Assembly: GCA_947631485.1 (NCBI GenBank)
Contig: CANRLJ010000013.1
Location: 1-12,469, forward strand
Source of the DNA: an uncultured Clostridia bacterium
Lineage (GTDB): Bacteria > Bacillota > Clostridia > Christensenellales > UBA1242
Length of the DNA stretch: 12,469 nucleotides
Reading direction: 5' to 3'
Positions within the stretch are counted from its first letter, which is position 1, and every line of letters starts with the position of its first letter. Position numbers and translations under genes: made by a program. Below, one piece after another: positions 7,539 to 12,469 of the stretch. Below the pieces are notes generated by a model. That model made no database searches and was not told where the DNA came from. It saw nothing but the letters and a program-made list of their open reading frames with translations.

Positions 7539-9443
7539 ATGACATACACGCTTCGTTCTTTGCAAAAGAGAATTAAGTCTGTATTTTTAGTGTTGATAAT
7601 CCTTTCATGTGCCTTAGCAATAAGGCTTTTTGTCGTTCAGATAATAAATGGAAAGAGCCTGCAAATAAAGGCAACTGACCAGTGGACAAGAGACTTAAAA
7701 CTGACAGCGCCAAGAGGGACGATATACGACTCCACGGGCGACACCTTGGCGGTCAGTTACACAACTTACGATGTTTATGTGCGAGGCAGAGAGGTTGCTG
7801 ATGCACAAAGCACCGCAAGTTTTTTGTCGCAACTTTTGAGCCTTGACTATGAAAAGACGCTTTCAAAAGTGCAGAGAAAAGACATTTCCGAAAGTTTGTT
7901 GAAAATGAAGATTGAGGCAGAAACGGCGGAGGAAATATATGACAAAAACCTGCCGGGAATATATCTGACCGAAAATGTGGGAAGATATTATGTTTATGGA
8001 AACTTGCTGACCCAACTTTTGGGCTTCACCTCGCTGGACAACGTCGGACAGGCCGGGCTTGAGGCATATTTGGACAAATATTTGACAGGAGAGGACGGCT
8101 ATAGTTATGTTCAAAGTGACCTGCAAGGCAAAGAGATTGGCGGAACGCTGAGATATTATGTTGCTGGCCAGCCAGGAGATTCTGTCACGCTGACTGCAAA
8201 CAGCAAAATTCAACTCATTTTGGAAAGGGTTTTGGAAAAGGCATATGCAGAACAAAAGGCAAAGGCTGTTTCCGGCATTGTCATCGACGCCAAAACAAGC
8301 CAAATTCTTGCCATTTCATCCAAGCCAAGTTTTGACCTAAACACGCCGCCAAGAAAGGACCTGTTTCAACTTTTTGAGCAGTCAAAGATGAAGGCAGTCA
8401 CAGACACATACGAGCCCGGCTCCACTTTCAAAATTTTGACTATTGCGGCGGCGTTGGAGGCGGGAGTCACCAACCTGAACGACCGATTTTATTGCCCGGG
8501 ATTTCGAATTGTTGACGGCCAAAGAATAAAGTGTTGGAAGAGCATAGGCCATGGCAGTCAAACACTTGCCGAGGCGTTTGCAAACTCTTGCAACTGTTGT
8601 TTTATGGATTTGGCTCTGCGGCTTGGCGTGGACAGATTTTATGAATATATGCAAAGGTTTGGAATAGGTCAAAAAACCGGCATAACAATAAAGGGCGAGA
8701 GTGGAGGAATTGTCATGCCAAAACAAAATGTAAAGACTGTTGACCTTGCCAGGATGGGTTTTGGGCATGCCGTAGCAGTGACGCCGCTGCAACTGCTTTC
8801 AATTGTTGCTGGCATAACGGACGGTGGCGTTTGGAAGACGCCAACAATTATAAAAGAGATTGTCAGTTGTGACGGAAAAATCACCTACACGCCACAAAAA
8901 ACAACCCGAAGAATATTGTCAGAAAAGACAAGTCAAATTGTGAACATGTTGTTGCAAAAGGCGGAAAACAAACAAGAGGACTTTGCCTTTGTGGAGGGTT
9001 ATAATGTTGGCGGAAAGACAGGCACAGCGCAAAAGTATGACGAAAATGGCAGAATTGCAAGCGGAAAATATATTTCAAGTTTCATTGGCACATATCCTGC
9101 AAACAGCCCAGACTACATCTTTATGATTATGGTTGATGAGCCAAGTGCTGGGGCATACTATGGCTCGCTGGTTGCAGCGCCATATGGCAAAGAGTTTTTC
9201 AGCCAACTGTTTGAGTTTTATGACATGCCAAAGGACGACTCAAATATCGTTGTTGAAGAGGTGACCATGCCACAGGTGGAGGGGCTTTCGCTTGCCGAAG
9301 CGATGGCGGAGGTGACTGCCGCAGGGCTTGGCTATGAAATTGATGGCGAAGGCGCTTTCATAACAAAACAACTGCCGCCGGCGGGCACAAGGCTGCATAA
9401 AGGCGATACGGTCCTTTTGGTGGCAGGGGTTGGGAACGCCTAA
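7539..9443 (+). CDS. ftsI: Class B penicillin-binding protein, peptidoglycan D,D-transpeptidase FtsI/SpoVD type with PASTA domain
   Basis: A 634-residue membrane-anchored transpeptidase that would cross-link septal (or spore cortex) peptidoglycan outside the membrane. The membrane anchor is at about 13-36, followed by the class B dimerisation-domain signature (LTAPRGTIYD, 55-64). The transpeptidase domain has all three active-site motifs: STFK with nucleophile S295, SCN at 350-352 and KTG at 493-495. A single PASTA domain occupies about 574-630 (starts VTMPQVEGLSLAEAM). One PASTA domain and this length resemble Bacillus SpoVD (PbpB has two), but only one such gene follows the ftsL slot here, so a vegetative divisome role is equally possible. 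The ATG directly abuts the upstream TAA, and GGAGG (7530-7534) lies inside the upstream gene, indicating tight coupling. mraY and the mur genes do not follow. Confidence 0.96.
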   Translation: MTYTLRSLQKRIKSVFLVLIILSCALAIRLFVVQIINGKSLQIKATDQWTRDLKLTAPRGTIYDSTGDTLAVSYTTYDVYVRGREVADAQSTASFLSQLLSLDYEKTLSKVQRKDISESLLKMKIEAETAEEIYDKNLPGIYLTENVGRYYVYGNLLTQLLGFTSLDNVGQAGLEAYLDKYLTGEDGYSYVQSDLQGKEIGGTLRYYVAGQPGDSVTLTANSKIQLILERVLEKAYAEQKAKAVSGIVIDAKTSQILAISSKPSFDLNTPPRKDLFQLFEQSKMKAVTDTYEPGSTFKILTIAAALEAGVTNLNDRFYCPGFRIVDGQRIKCWKSIGHGSQTLAEAFANSCNCCFMDLALRLGVDRFYEYMQRFGIGQKTGITIKGESGGIVMPKQNVKTVDLARMGFGHAVAVTPLQLLSIVAGITDGGVWKTPTIIKEIVSCDGKITYTPQKTTRRILSEKTSQIVNMLLQKAENKQEDFAFVEGYNVGGKTGTAQKYDENGRIASGKYISSFIGTYPANSPDYIFMIMVDEPSAGAYYGSLVAAPYGKEFFSQLFEFYDMPKDDSNIVVEEVTMPQVEGLSLAEAMAEVTAAGLGYEIDGEGAFITKQLPPAGTRLHKGDTVLLVAGVGNA

Positions 9444-9527
9444 TAAAGAGGACAAATAAATTAAAGCAGAAAAAAGATTATGAGTCCGCGAAAAATATAA
9501 AAAGGGCTGAGCCAGGAGAAAAATAAA

Positions 9528-9547
9528 ACGGCTATGAGCCGAGCCGT
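9528..9547 (-). terminator. Hairpin followed by T-rich tract on the minus strand
   Basis: A 6-bp inverted repeat ACGGCT (9528-9533) / AGCCGT (9542-9547) with an 8-nt loop. Read on the minus strand it is followed by TTTTATTTTT, so it may act as a second terminator for the leftward 73-residue protein gene. On the plus strand it is followed by A, so it would not terminate the ftsI transcript. Confidence 0.45.
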
Positions 9548-9552
9548 AAAAA

Positions 9553-9576
9553 AAAGACACTGAAAAGTGTCTTTCT
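9553..9576. terminator. Bidirectional rho-independent terminator between ftsI and the small membrane protein gene
   Basis: A 9-bp stem AAAGACACT (9553-9561) / AGTGTCTTT (9566-9574) closed by a GAAA loop. Rightward, it is followed by CTTTTATCTCTT and ends the ftsI transcript. Leftward, the stem runs into an uninterrupted T tract and ends the convergent gene at 9585-9806, whose stop codon is 9 nt away. Confidence 0.85.
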
Positions 9577-9584
9577 TTTATCTC

Positions 9585-9806
9585 TTAGATGTTTAAGAGT
9601 CTGAAAATGTGCTTTTGTGTAATCATGAAAATAAGGTCAACAACCCAAAGAATCCATCCTCCGAAGAAGACACGAACAATGGCTGCTACAATCTTACCTT
9701 CTTGGAATCTTGTAACCACACCGCAAACCCATGCTGTAATTGGGATGATAGCGAGAATGAGGCTTACAATCCAATCAAGGCCAAAGTAATCTGACTTTCC
9801 TGCCAT
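9585..9806 (-). CDS. Small two-helix membrane protein, function unknown
   Basis: A 73-residue protein beginning MAGKSDYFGLDWIVSLILAI. It has two hydrophobic segments at about 12-31 and 42-62, joined by a charged turn containing TRFQEGK (32-38), and a short basic C-terminal tail (KHIFRLLNI). The ATG at 9804-9806 has AAGGAGA (9816-9822) with 9 nt spacing. An upstream ATG closer to the binding site is in another frame. It has its own strong promoter (9856-9884) and terminator (9553-9576), so it is a genuine monocistronic gene and not a chance frame. It is convergent with ftsI and divergent from the metallopeptidase gene. I do not recognise a named family, and it lacks the features of Pmp3/YqaE proteins that its size might suggest. 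Confidence 0.88.
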   Translation of the reverse strand: MAGKSDYFGLDWIVSLILAIIPITAWVCGVVTRFQEGKIVAAIVRVFFGGWILWVVDLIFMITQKHIFRLLNI

Positions 9807-9855
9807 AATACATTTTCTCCTTTTAATTAAATTTTGTAATTTTGTTTACACTCCA

Positions 9856-9884
9856 ATTTTAAAACATAAAAATGAAAATGTCAA
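9856..9884 (-). promoter_or_regulatory. Predicted promoter of the 73-residue membrane protein gene
   Basis: On the minus strand there is TTGACA (9879-9884), a 17-bp spacer and TAAAAT (9856-9861). The predicted leader is about 40-45 nt and includes the AAGGAGA at 9816-9822. The upstream flank (9885-9915) is almost pure A/T. This is the same consensus as the dnaA promoter and predicts strong, probably constitutive expression. Confidence 0.85.
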
Positions 9885-9975
9885 CAATTTAAACAATTAT
9901 TATATATGTTTTTACAATTTTTTTTATCACAAATCTGGCAAAGAGACAAAATATATGCAAAATCCAAACAAAACA

Positions 9976-10004
9976 TTGTCTAAAAGCTGCGGATGTGATA
10001 TAAT
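9976..10004 (+). promoter_or_regulatory. Predicted promoter of the yugP-like gene (extended -10, leaderless)
   Basis: -35 TTGTCT (9976-9981), 17-bp spacer, perfect -10 TATAAT (9999-10004) preceded by TGA (9996-9998). The ATG begins at 10011, six bases after the -10, so transcription is expected to begin at or next to the start codon. No Shine-Dalgarno sequence can lie upstream of the ATG in such a transcript, and none is seen. Confidence 0.82.
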
Positions 10005-10010
10005 ATACTT

Positions 10011-10739
10011 ATGATGACATATGTGATTATTGGCGTTGTAATTGGTTTAGGGCTGGTGCTGTGCTTTCTGTTGGCGGTGGCAAATTTTTCGTTCAATCAA
10101 TTTTATGAAAAGTTCAAAGAAAACGATGCGCGCCGAAATTCCTATGGCATAACCACCCTCGAATATGTTTCCAGAATAAATCAAGCCTATTTCAACAACA
10201 AACTGCGTCTGACAAAGTGTGCAAAATTCAAAGACTTCTATGGCGGAGGAATTGTTGGGCTTTCCGAAAGCACAATGAAGTCAAACAGCCTGTCTTCTCT
10301 TGCAATAGTCTCGCACGAACTTGGCCACGCCCGACAAGATTTCACATCAAACAAAATAAAAAAGCACGGCAAGATGCGACTTGCGGGCAGAATTTGTGGG
10401 TTGTTTTTCATGCCATCGCTCATTGCTGGGGGAGTGATTTCAGTTTTGCAGGTGTTTGATGTGTTGCAACCGTTCTATTTCTTGATAATCGGACTTTCGC
10501 TCATCGGCCTTTCAGTTTTGATTTTCTTTTTTGCAATTTTTCTGAAATATAAAGAAATTCAAATAGAAAAAGAGGCGTCAGACTTTGCCCTTGAATATCT
10601 GCGAGAATATCTAACCGAGCCAGAGGTGGAATATTGCAAAGAGGTGCTGGACGGGGCAAGGCTGACATATTGGGCAGCGCTTGTGAGGACGCTTTTAAGT
10701 TGGACGCTCCTCACTCCCAAAAACACACTTTTCAAATAA
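10011..10739 (+). CDS. yugP: Membrane zinc metallopeptidase, YugP family
   Basis: A 242-residue protein of typical YugP (neutral zinc metallopeptidase) length and layout. An N-terminal membrane segment lies at about 4-24. The zinc-binding HExxH motif is SHELGHARQD (101-110; H102, E103, H106). Two hydrophobic segments follow at about 128-150 and 155-178, and then IEKEASDFA (185-193), where E186 is the likely third zinc ligand by comparison with the ExDAS motif of the family. The family is widespread in Bacillota; its substrates are not established. Either of two adjacent ATG codons (10011, 10014) could start translation. 10011 is preferred because it sits at the predicted transcription start. 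The gene is monocistronic, with its own promoter and a terminator right after the stop codon. Confidence 0.92.
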   Translation: MMTYVIIGVVIGLGLVLCFLLAVANFSFNQFYEKFKENDARRNSYGITTLEYVSRINQAYFNNKLRLTKCAKFKDFYGGGIVGLSESTMKSNSLSSLAIVSHELGHARQDFTSNKIKKHGKMRLAGRICGLFFMPSLIAGGVISVLQVFDVLQPFYFLIIGLSLIGLSVLIFFFAIFLKYKEIQIEKEASDFALEYLREYLTEPEVEYCKEVLDGARLTYWAALVRTLLSWTLLTPKNTLFK

Positions 10740-10745
10740 CAACAA

Positions 10746-10778
10746 AAAAAACATATGCTGTGGTTGCATATGTTTTTT
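10746..10778. terminator. Bidirectional terminator between yugP-like gene and lipoprotein A
   Basis: A perfect 13-bp stem AAAAAACATATGC (10746-10758) / GCATATGTTTTTT (10766-10778) with the 7-nt loop TGTGGTT. It has a T run on either strand, starts 6 nt after the yugP stop and ends 2 nt before the stop codon of the convergent lipoprotein gene, so one hairpin serves both transcripts. Confidence 0.92.
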
Positions 10779-10780
10779 GT

Positions 10781-11383
10781 TTAAACTGCCTCAGATGCTT
10801 GTGTTGGTGACAATGTGATGTCTTGAGGAATAATCAGTTTGTATATTTCTGCTTCTTCTTTGCCTTCACCGTCCCAGTCAATAGACAAGAAAACGGTTTT
10901 TGCAGTAGATTTGCCTGTGCCAGGAACTCCTATAAACACATGAAGGTCTGTTTCTACTGGTTGTGCATCTTCATTTGAATCAGCCAATTCATCCCAGTCT
11001 TGAGGATAGGTTTCGGCTTGTGCTTTTACAACTGCATCAGGAATTTTGTATCCCTTTCCAGCAAAGGTAATGCAAACAACATAATCACTTCCGAAAGCAG
11101 CCTTTGTATTAGGACCAACTTGTTGAAGTTCAGTTGTTGTCAGTTTATAAACAGCCTTGTATTCATCAAAGTGTTCATCTTGTGCGTTTTCTTCGGCTTC
11201 TTTTGTCAATTTTTCCCATTCTGTTGCAGCGACAGAGACAGTGTTTCCTCTAAAGTAGCCTTCAACAGCACCAAAAGAAACTGTGTGGACAACTGGTTTG
11301 CTTTCCCCACAACCAACCAAACCAAATGCGCCTACAACTGCCAAAGCAAGGCAACCTAAGCCTGTAAGTAACTTCTTTTTCAT
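10781..11383 (-). CDS. Putative surface lipoprotein A (paralogue of lipoprotein B)
   Basis: About 200 residues. The signal peptide MKKKLLTGLGCLALAVVGAF is followed by lipobox LVGC with C25 as the expected lipidated cysteine, so it should be anchored on the outer face of the membrane. The mature part is acidic and probably beta-rich, with no family I recognise. It shares with lipoprotein B the blocks VSFGxVxGxxRG (35-46), AATxW (52-56), AAFG (95-98), ITFxxKG (105-111), DWDGxG (169-174) and a terminal IP motif. GVPGTGKST (152-160) imitates a P-loop but occurs in an exported protein without other ATPase motifs. Two ATGs adjoin; the second (11381-11383) has the same 6-nt distance from AAGGAGA (11390-11396) as the paralogue and is preferred over 11384-11386. 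The gene has its own promoter, whose spacer contains nine G. Confidence 0.9.
   Translation of the reverse strand: MKKKLLTGLGCLALAVVGAFGLVGCGESKPVVHTVSFGAVEGYFRGNTVSVAATEWEKLTKEAEENAQDEHFDEYKAVYKLTTTELQQVGPNTKAAFGSDYVVCITFAGKGYKIPDAVVKAQAETYPQDWDELADSNEDAQPVETDLHVFIGVPGTGKSTAKTVFLSIDWDGEGKEEAEIYKLIIPQDITLSPTQASEAV
11294..11383 (-). repeat. Signal-peptide-coding repeat, copy A
   Basis: The first 30 codons of lipoprotein A, closely matched at the DNA level by 12018-12107 (copy B). At the protein level 28 of 30 residues are identical; only positions 5 (L/F) and 28 (S/A) differ. The similarity falls sharply after the lipobox. The two copies are direct repeats 724 bp apart and could recombine. Confidence 0.85.
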
Positions 11384-11428
11384 CATCTTTCTCCTTTTTT
11401 ATTATCTTTGCATTTATATGCTAAAAAT

Positions 11429-11459
11429 ATTCTACAAAAAATCCCCCCCCCATTGTCAA
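11429..11459 (-). promoter_or_regulatory. Predicted lipoprotein A promoter with nine-G tract in the spacer
   Basis: On the minus strand there is a perfect -35 TTGACA (11454-11459) and a -10 TAGAAT (11429-11434, one mismatch). The 19-bp spacer contains nine consecutive G (C on the plus strand, 11443-11451). Nineteen is longer than the optimal 17, so this copy is predicted to be weak as written; losing one or two G would restore 18 or 17. The upstream flank is A/T-rich and overlaps the T tract of the lipoprotein B terminator. A poorer hexamer, TGTAGA, would give 17 bp. The predicted leader is about 40 nt. Confidence 0.72.
11443..11451. repeat. Homopolymer tract C9 (G9 on the coding strand) in the lipoprotein A promoter
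   Basis: Nine consecutive C on the plus strand between the -10 and -35 of lipoprotein A. Together with 12167-12175 it is one of only two G or C runs of six or more that I find in the window. Confidence 0.95.
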
Positions 11460-11480
11460 CAAAAATGAAATAAAATTCAA

Positions 11481-11516
11481 AAAAAAGACATACGCTTAAA
11501 AAGCGTAGCCTTTTTT
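11481..11516 (-). terminator. Terminator of lipoprotein B (hairpin active on either strand)
   Basis: The inner stem TACGCTT (11491-11497) / AAGCGTA (11501-11507) has an AAA loop, extended past a small internal bulge by AAAAAAG (11481-11487) with CTTTTTT (11510-11516). On the minus strand it follows the lipoprotein B stop by about 40 nt and ends in a T tract. It separates the two lipoprotein transcripts, so each gene depends on its own promoter. Confidence 0.85.
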
Positions 11517-11555
11517 CAATTTAAAAAGTTACTTTTTATTGTGGGCTAAACTATT

Positions 11556-12107
11556 TTAGTTTTCTGCACTGTCAAATGTGAGTTCAGAGCCAGGAATAAC
11601 AAACTTGTATGTGACATCATCCTCTCCGTCGCCGTCCCAGTCAAAGTATATAACAAATCCTTTGCTTTCATTGTTGATTGTTGAGAAGTAAATGAAATTG
11701 TCACCTTTGTTTGTTCCGGTTTCAAGGGTGCTTGTGAGGTCTTTCTTTTGAGAATCTCCATCTTTCAAGGAAGTTTTAGAAATCTTCATCTCGCTTGAGT
11801 CATGTCCTTTTGTGCTAAATGTGATTGCGATGATGTTTCCAGATTCTGTCCCAAAGGCCTCTTTTGCTTCTGCGTTCCAAGCGATCGTTTGCTTGTCCAT
11901 TTTCCAGACTCCATCAAAGTCCTCTTCGGCGTCTTGTTTTGTCCATTTTGTTGCTGCAATTGTCACGTCAGCGCCTCTGTAGTTTCCTTTTACCTCTCCA
12001 AAGGACACTGGTGATGTAGGCTTTGCTTCTCCGCATCCCACAAGCCCAAAAGCACCAACAACTGCCAAAGCAAGGCATCCTAAACCTGTAAGAAATTTCT
12101 TTTTCAT
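11556..12107 (-). CDS. Putative surface lipoprotein B (paralogue of lipoprotein A)
   Basis: 183 residues. The signal peptide MKKKFLTGLGCLALAVVGAF is followed by LVGC with C25 as the predicted lipidation site. The start is the ATG at 12105-12107, with AAGGAGA at 12114-12120 and 6 nt spacing. An in-frame ATG further upstream (12137) would put ten polar residues before the signal peptide and lies inside the predicted leader, so it is rejected. The mature region is acidic and aligns only in blocks with lipoprotein A (VSFG at 34-37, AATKW at 51-55, ITF at 95-97, DWDGDG at 156-161). D156-x-D158-x-D160-G161 fits the first part of a calcium-binding DxDxDG loop, but no second loop is present. No named family is recognised. 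It has its own promoter, with nine G in the spacer, and its own terminator. Confidence 0.91.
   Translation of the reverse strand: MKKKFLTGLGCLALAVVGAFGLVGCGEAKPTSPVSFGEVKGNYRGADVTIAATKWTKQDAEEDFDGVWKMDKQTIAWNAEAKEAFGTESGNIIAITFSTKGHDSSEMKISKTSLKDGDSQKKDLTSTLETGTNKGDNFIYFSTINNESKGFVIYFDWDGDGEDDVTYKFVIPGSELTFDSAEN
12018..12107 (-). repeat. Signal-peptide-coding repeat, copy B
   Basis: The first 30 codons of lipoprotein B, direct repeat of 11294-11383 (copy A). The resemblance continues upstream in a degenerate way: both leaders contain AGCATA and ATGCAAA, and both promoters have TTGACA followed by nine G and ATTT. This points to duplication of the whole promoter-leader-signal unit. Confidence 0.85.
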
Positions 12108-12154
12108 GATTTTTCTCCTTTTAAACGATTTTTGCATACCTTTATGCTATTGTC

Positions 12155-12182
12155 ATTGTATCAAATCCCCCCCCCGTGTCAA
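12155..12182 (-). promoter_or_regulatory. Predicted lipoprotein B promoter with nine-G tract in the spacer
   Basis: On the minus strand there is a perfect -35 TTGACA (12177-12182) and -10 TACAAT (12155-12160, one mismatch) preceded by TGA (12161-12163), an extended -10. The 16-bp spacer consists of one C, nine G (C on plus, 12167-12175) and ATTTGA. Sixteen bp with an extended -10 is predicted to be active, and gain of one G gives the optimal 17. The A/T-rich inverted repeat just upstream (12190-12210) could act as an UP element. Confidence 0.8.
12167..12175. repeat. Homopolymer tract C9 (G9 on the coding strand) in the lipoprotein B promoter
   Basis: Nine consecutive C on the plus strand inside the -35/-10 spacer of lipoprotein B. 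Its length is the same as the tract in the lipoprotein A promoter, and it lies at almost the same distance from the -35 box (1 nt here, 2 nt there). Confidence 0.95.
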
Positions 12183-12189
12183 CTGAATT

Positions 12190-12210
12190 AAAAATTTTTC
12201 CAAAATTTTT
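12190..12210. repeat. A/T-only inverted repeat upstream of the lipoprotein B promoter
   Basis: AAAAATTTT (12190-12198) and AAAATTTTT (12202-12210) form a perfect 9-bp inverted repeat with a 3-nt loop. It lies between the stop of the leftward gene at the right edge and the -35 of lipoprotein B. It could be a weak terminator for that gene or an UP element; the lack of G/C pairs makes a strong terminator unlikely. Confidence 0.45.
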
Positions 12211-12232
12211 CAATGAGCGAGGAAGGCGGATT

Positions 12233-12469
12233 TTATTTTGTCTTTTTTGTTCTTCCAAGAGAAAAATTGTCTGACTTTCGGTCTTGAAGCTCTTTGACAG
12301 GATTTGGCTTTGTTTCAAAACGATAATCTTCGCCAAACCTTGAAATGTGGTCCTCAATCGTGGTGTGTCCACGCTCTTCTTCTGGCTTTTTAAACATTTT
12401 GTTTTGATATTTAAAAAAGTTTGCAGAACTTTCCACATCGTTTATGTTCACATAGCCCTCGCGATGGGC
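12233..12469 (-). CDS. C-terminal part of an unidentified protein, cut by window edge
   Basis: The frame is open from the right edge to the TAA at 12233-12235, giving 78 residues that begin AHREGYVNINDVESSANFFK and end in SLGRTKKTK. It is strongly charged and hydrophilic, without a membrane segment or a motif I recognise. An internal GTG (12449-12451) could be mistaken for a start, but no Shine-Dalgarno sequence precedes it and the frame stays open upstream, so this is more likely the tail of a longer gene. It reads in the same direction as the two lipoprotein genes and ends about 50 nt before the lipoprotein B -35 box. Confidence 0.6.
   Translation of the reverse strand, partial: AHREGYVNINDVESSANFFKYQNKMFKKPEEERGHTTIEDHISRFGEDYRFETKPNPVKELQDRKSDNFSLGRTKKTK

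Noticed and set aside
7863..8303. Leftward 146-codon open frame opposite the transpeptidase gene.
   Set aside because: It is fully inside ftsI on the other strand, has an unlikely cysteine-rich composition, and no translation signals were seen.
9589..9794. Rightward open frames opposite the 73-residue membrane protein gene.
   Set aside because: The leftward frame has a promoter, ribosome binding site, terminator and sensible membrane topology; the rightward ones have none of these.
10900..10930. P-loop-like GVPGTGKST in lipoprotein A, suggesting an ATPase or GTPase.
   Set aside because: The protein has a signal peptide and lipobox and would be outside the membrane. It has no Walker B or other NTPase motif, and the paralogue has an unrelated sequence at this place. 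It is a chance match.
12108..12137. Upstream in-frame ATG (12137) as the start of lipoprotein B.
   Set aside because: It would place ten polar, basic residues before a complete lipoprotein signal peptide and has no ribosome binding site, whereas the ATG at 12107 has AAGGAGA at 6 nt and matches the paralogue start.
12221..12469. Overlapping leftward frame (12142-12438) crossing the lipoprotein B promoter.
   Set aside because: It runs through the promoter and poly-G tract of lipoprotein B, and the other leftward frame ending at 12233 is open to the window edge with a more protein-like composition.
1..12469. tRNA, rRNA, CRISPR arrays, insertion sequences, riboswitches and phage attachment sites.
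   Set aside because: I found no cloverleaf-type repeats, regularly spaced repeats, transposase-like frames or long structured leaders in the intergenic gaps.

Overview
The window looks like chromosome from a low-G+C bacterium of the Bacillota, probably an uncultured clostridial lineage. The evidence is strong AAGGAG-type ribosome binding sites, Gram-positive style TTGACA/TATAAT promoters, a class B penicillin-binding protein with a PASTA domain, a YugP-type metallopeptidase and lipoproteins with a Gram-positive type lipobox. No tRNA, rRNA, CRISPR array, transposase or phage gene is visible.

Layout. Positions 1-1873 are an origin-type region: the 5' end of dnaN and the complete dnaA run leftward. 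Between and overlapping them (225-446) lie an AT-rich stretch and five DnaA-box-like sites, a candidate oriC. recF is not beside dnaN. It runs rightward, divergent from dnaA, from a promoter whose -35 box is 6 bp from that of dnaA. Positions 2986-9443 hold a rightward run of cell-envelope and division genes: a 951-residue protein with a CvpA-like membrane domain, rsmH (mraW), a small single-pass protein in the ftsL slot, and an FtsI/SpoVD-type transpeptidase. MraZ is absent and the cluster stops after the transpeptidase at terminator hairpins. Positions 9585-10739 hold a divergent pair: a 73-residue two-helix membrane protein (leftward) and a YugP-family membrane zinc peptidase (rightward). 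Positions 10781-12182 hold two tandem leftward lipoprotein genes, each with its own promoter and a downstream hairpin terminator. The right edge contains the C-terminal end of an unidentified leftward gene.

The most striking observation is in the lipoprotein pair. Each gene is preceded by a consensus -35 box (TTGACA) and a near-consensus -10 box, and in both cases a run of exactly nine G residues lies in the spacer between them. Slippage of such a tract would change -35/-10 spacing, as in known phase-variable promoters of Neisseria and of Mycoplasma variable lipoproteins. The two proteins share an almost identical signal peptide but strongly diverged mature parts. Together this suggests a small contingency-locus system of phase-variable surface lipoproteins, which has to be confirmed from read data.

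A second pattern is that recF and the yugP-like gene lack any Shine-Dalgarno sequence. In both, the start codon lies exactly 6 nt beyond an extended -10 box, which predicts leaderless mRNAs in a genome where every other complete gene in the window has a clear AGGAG-type site.
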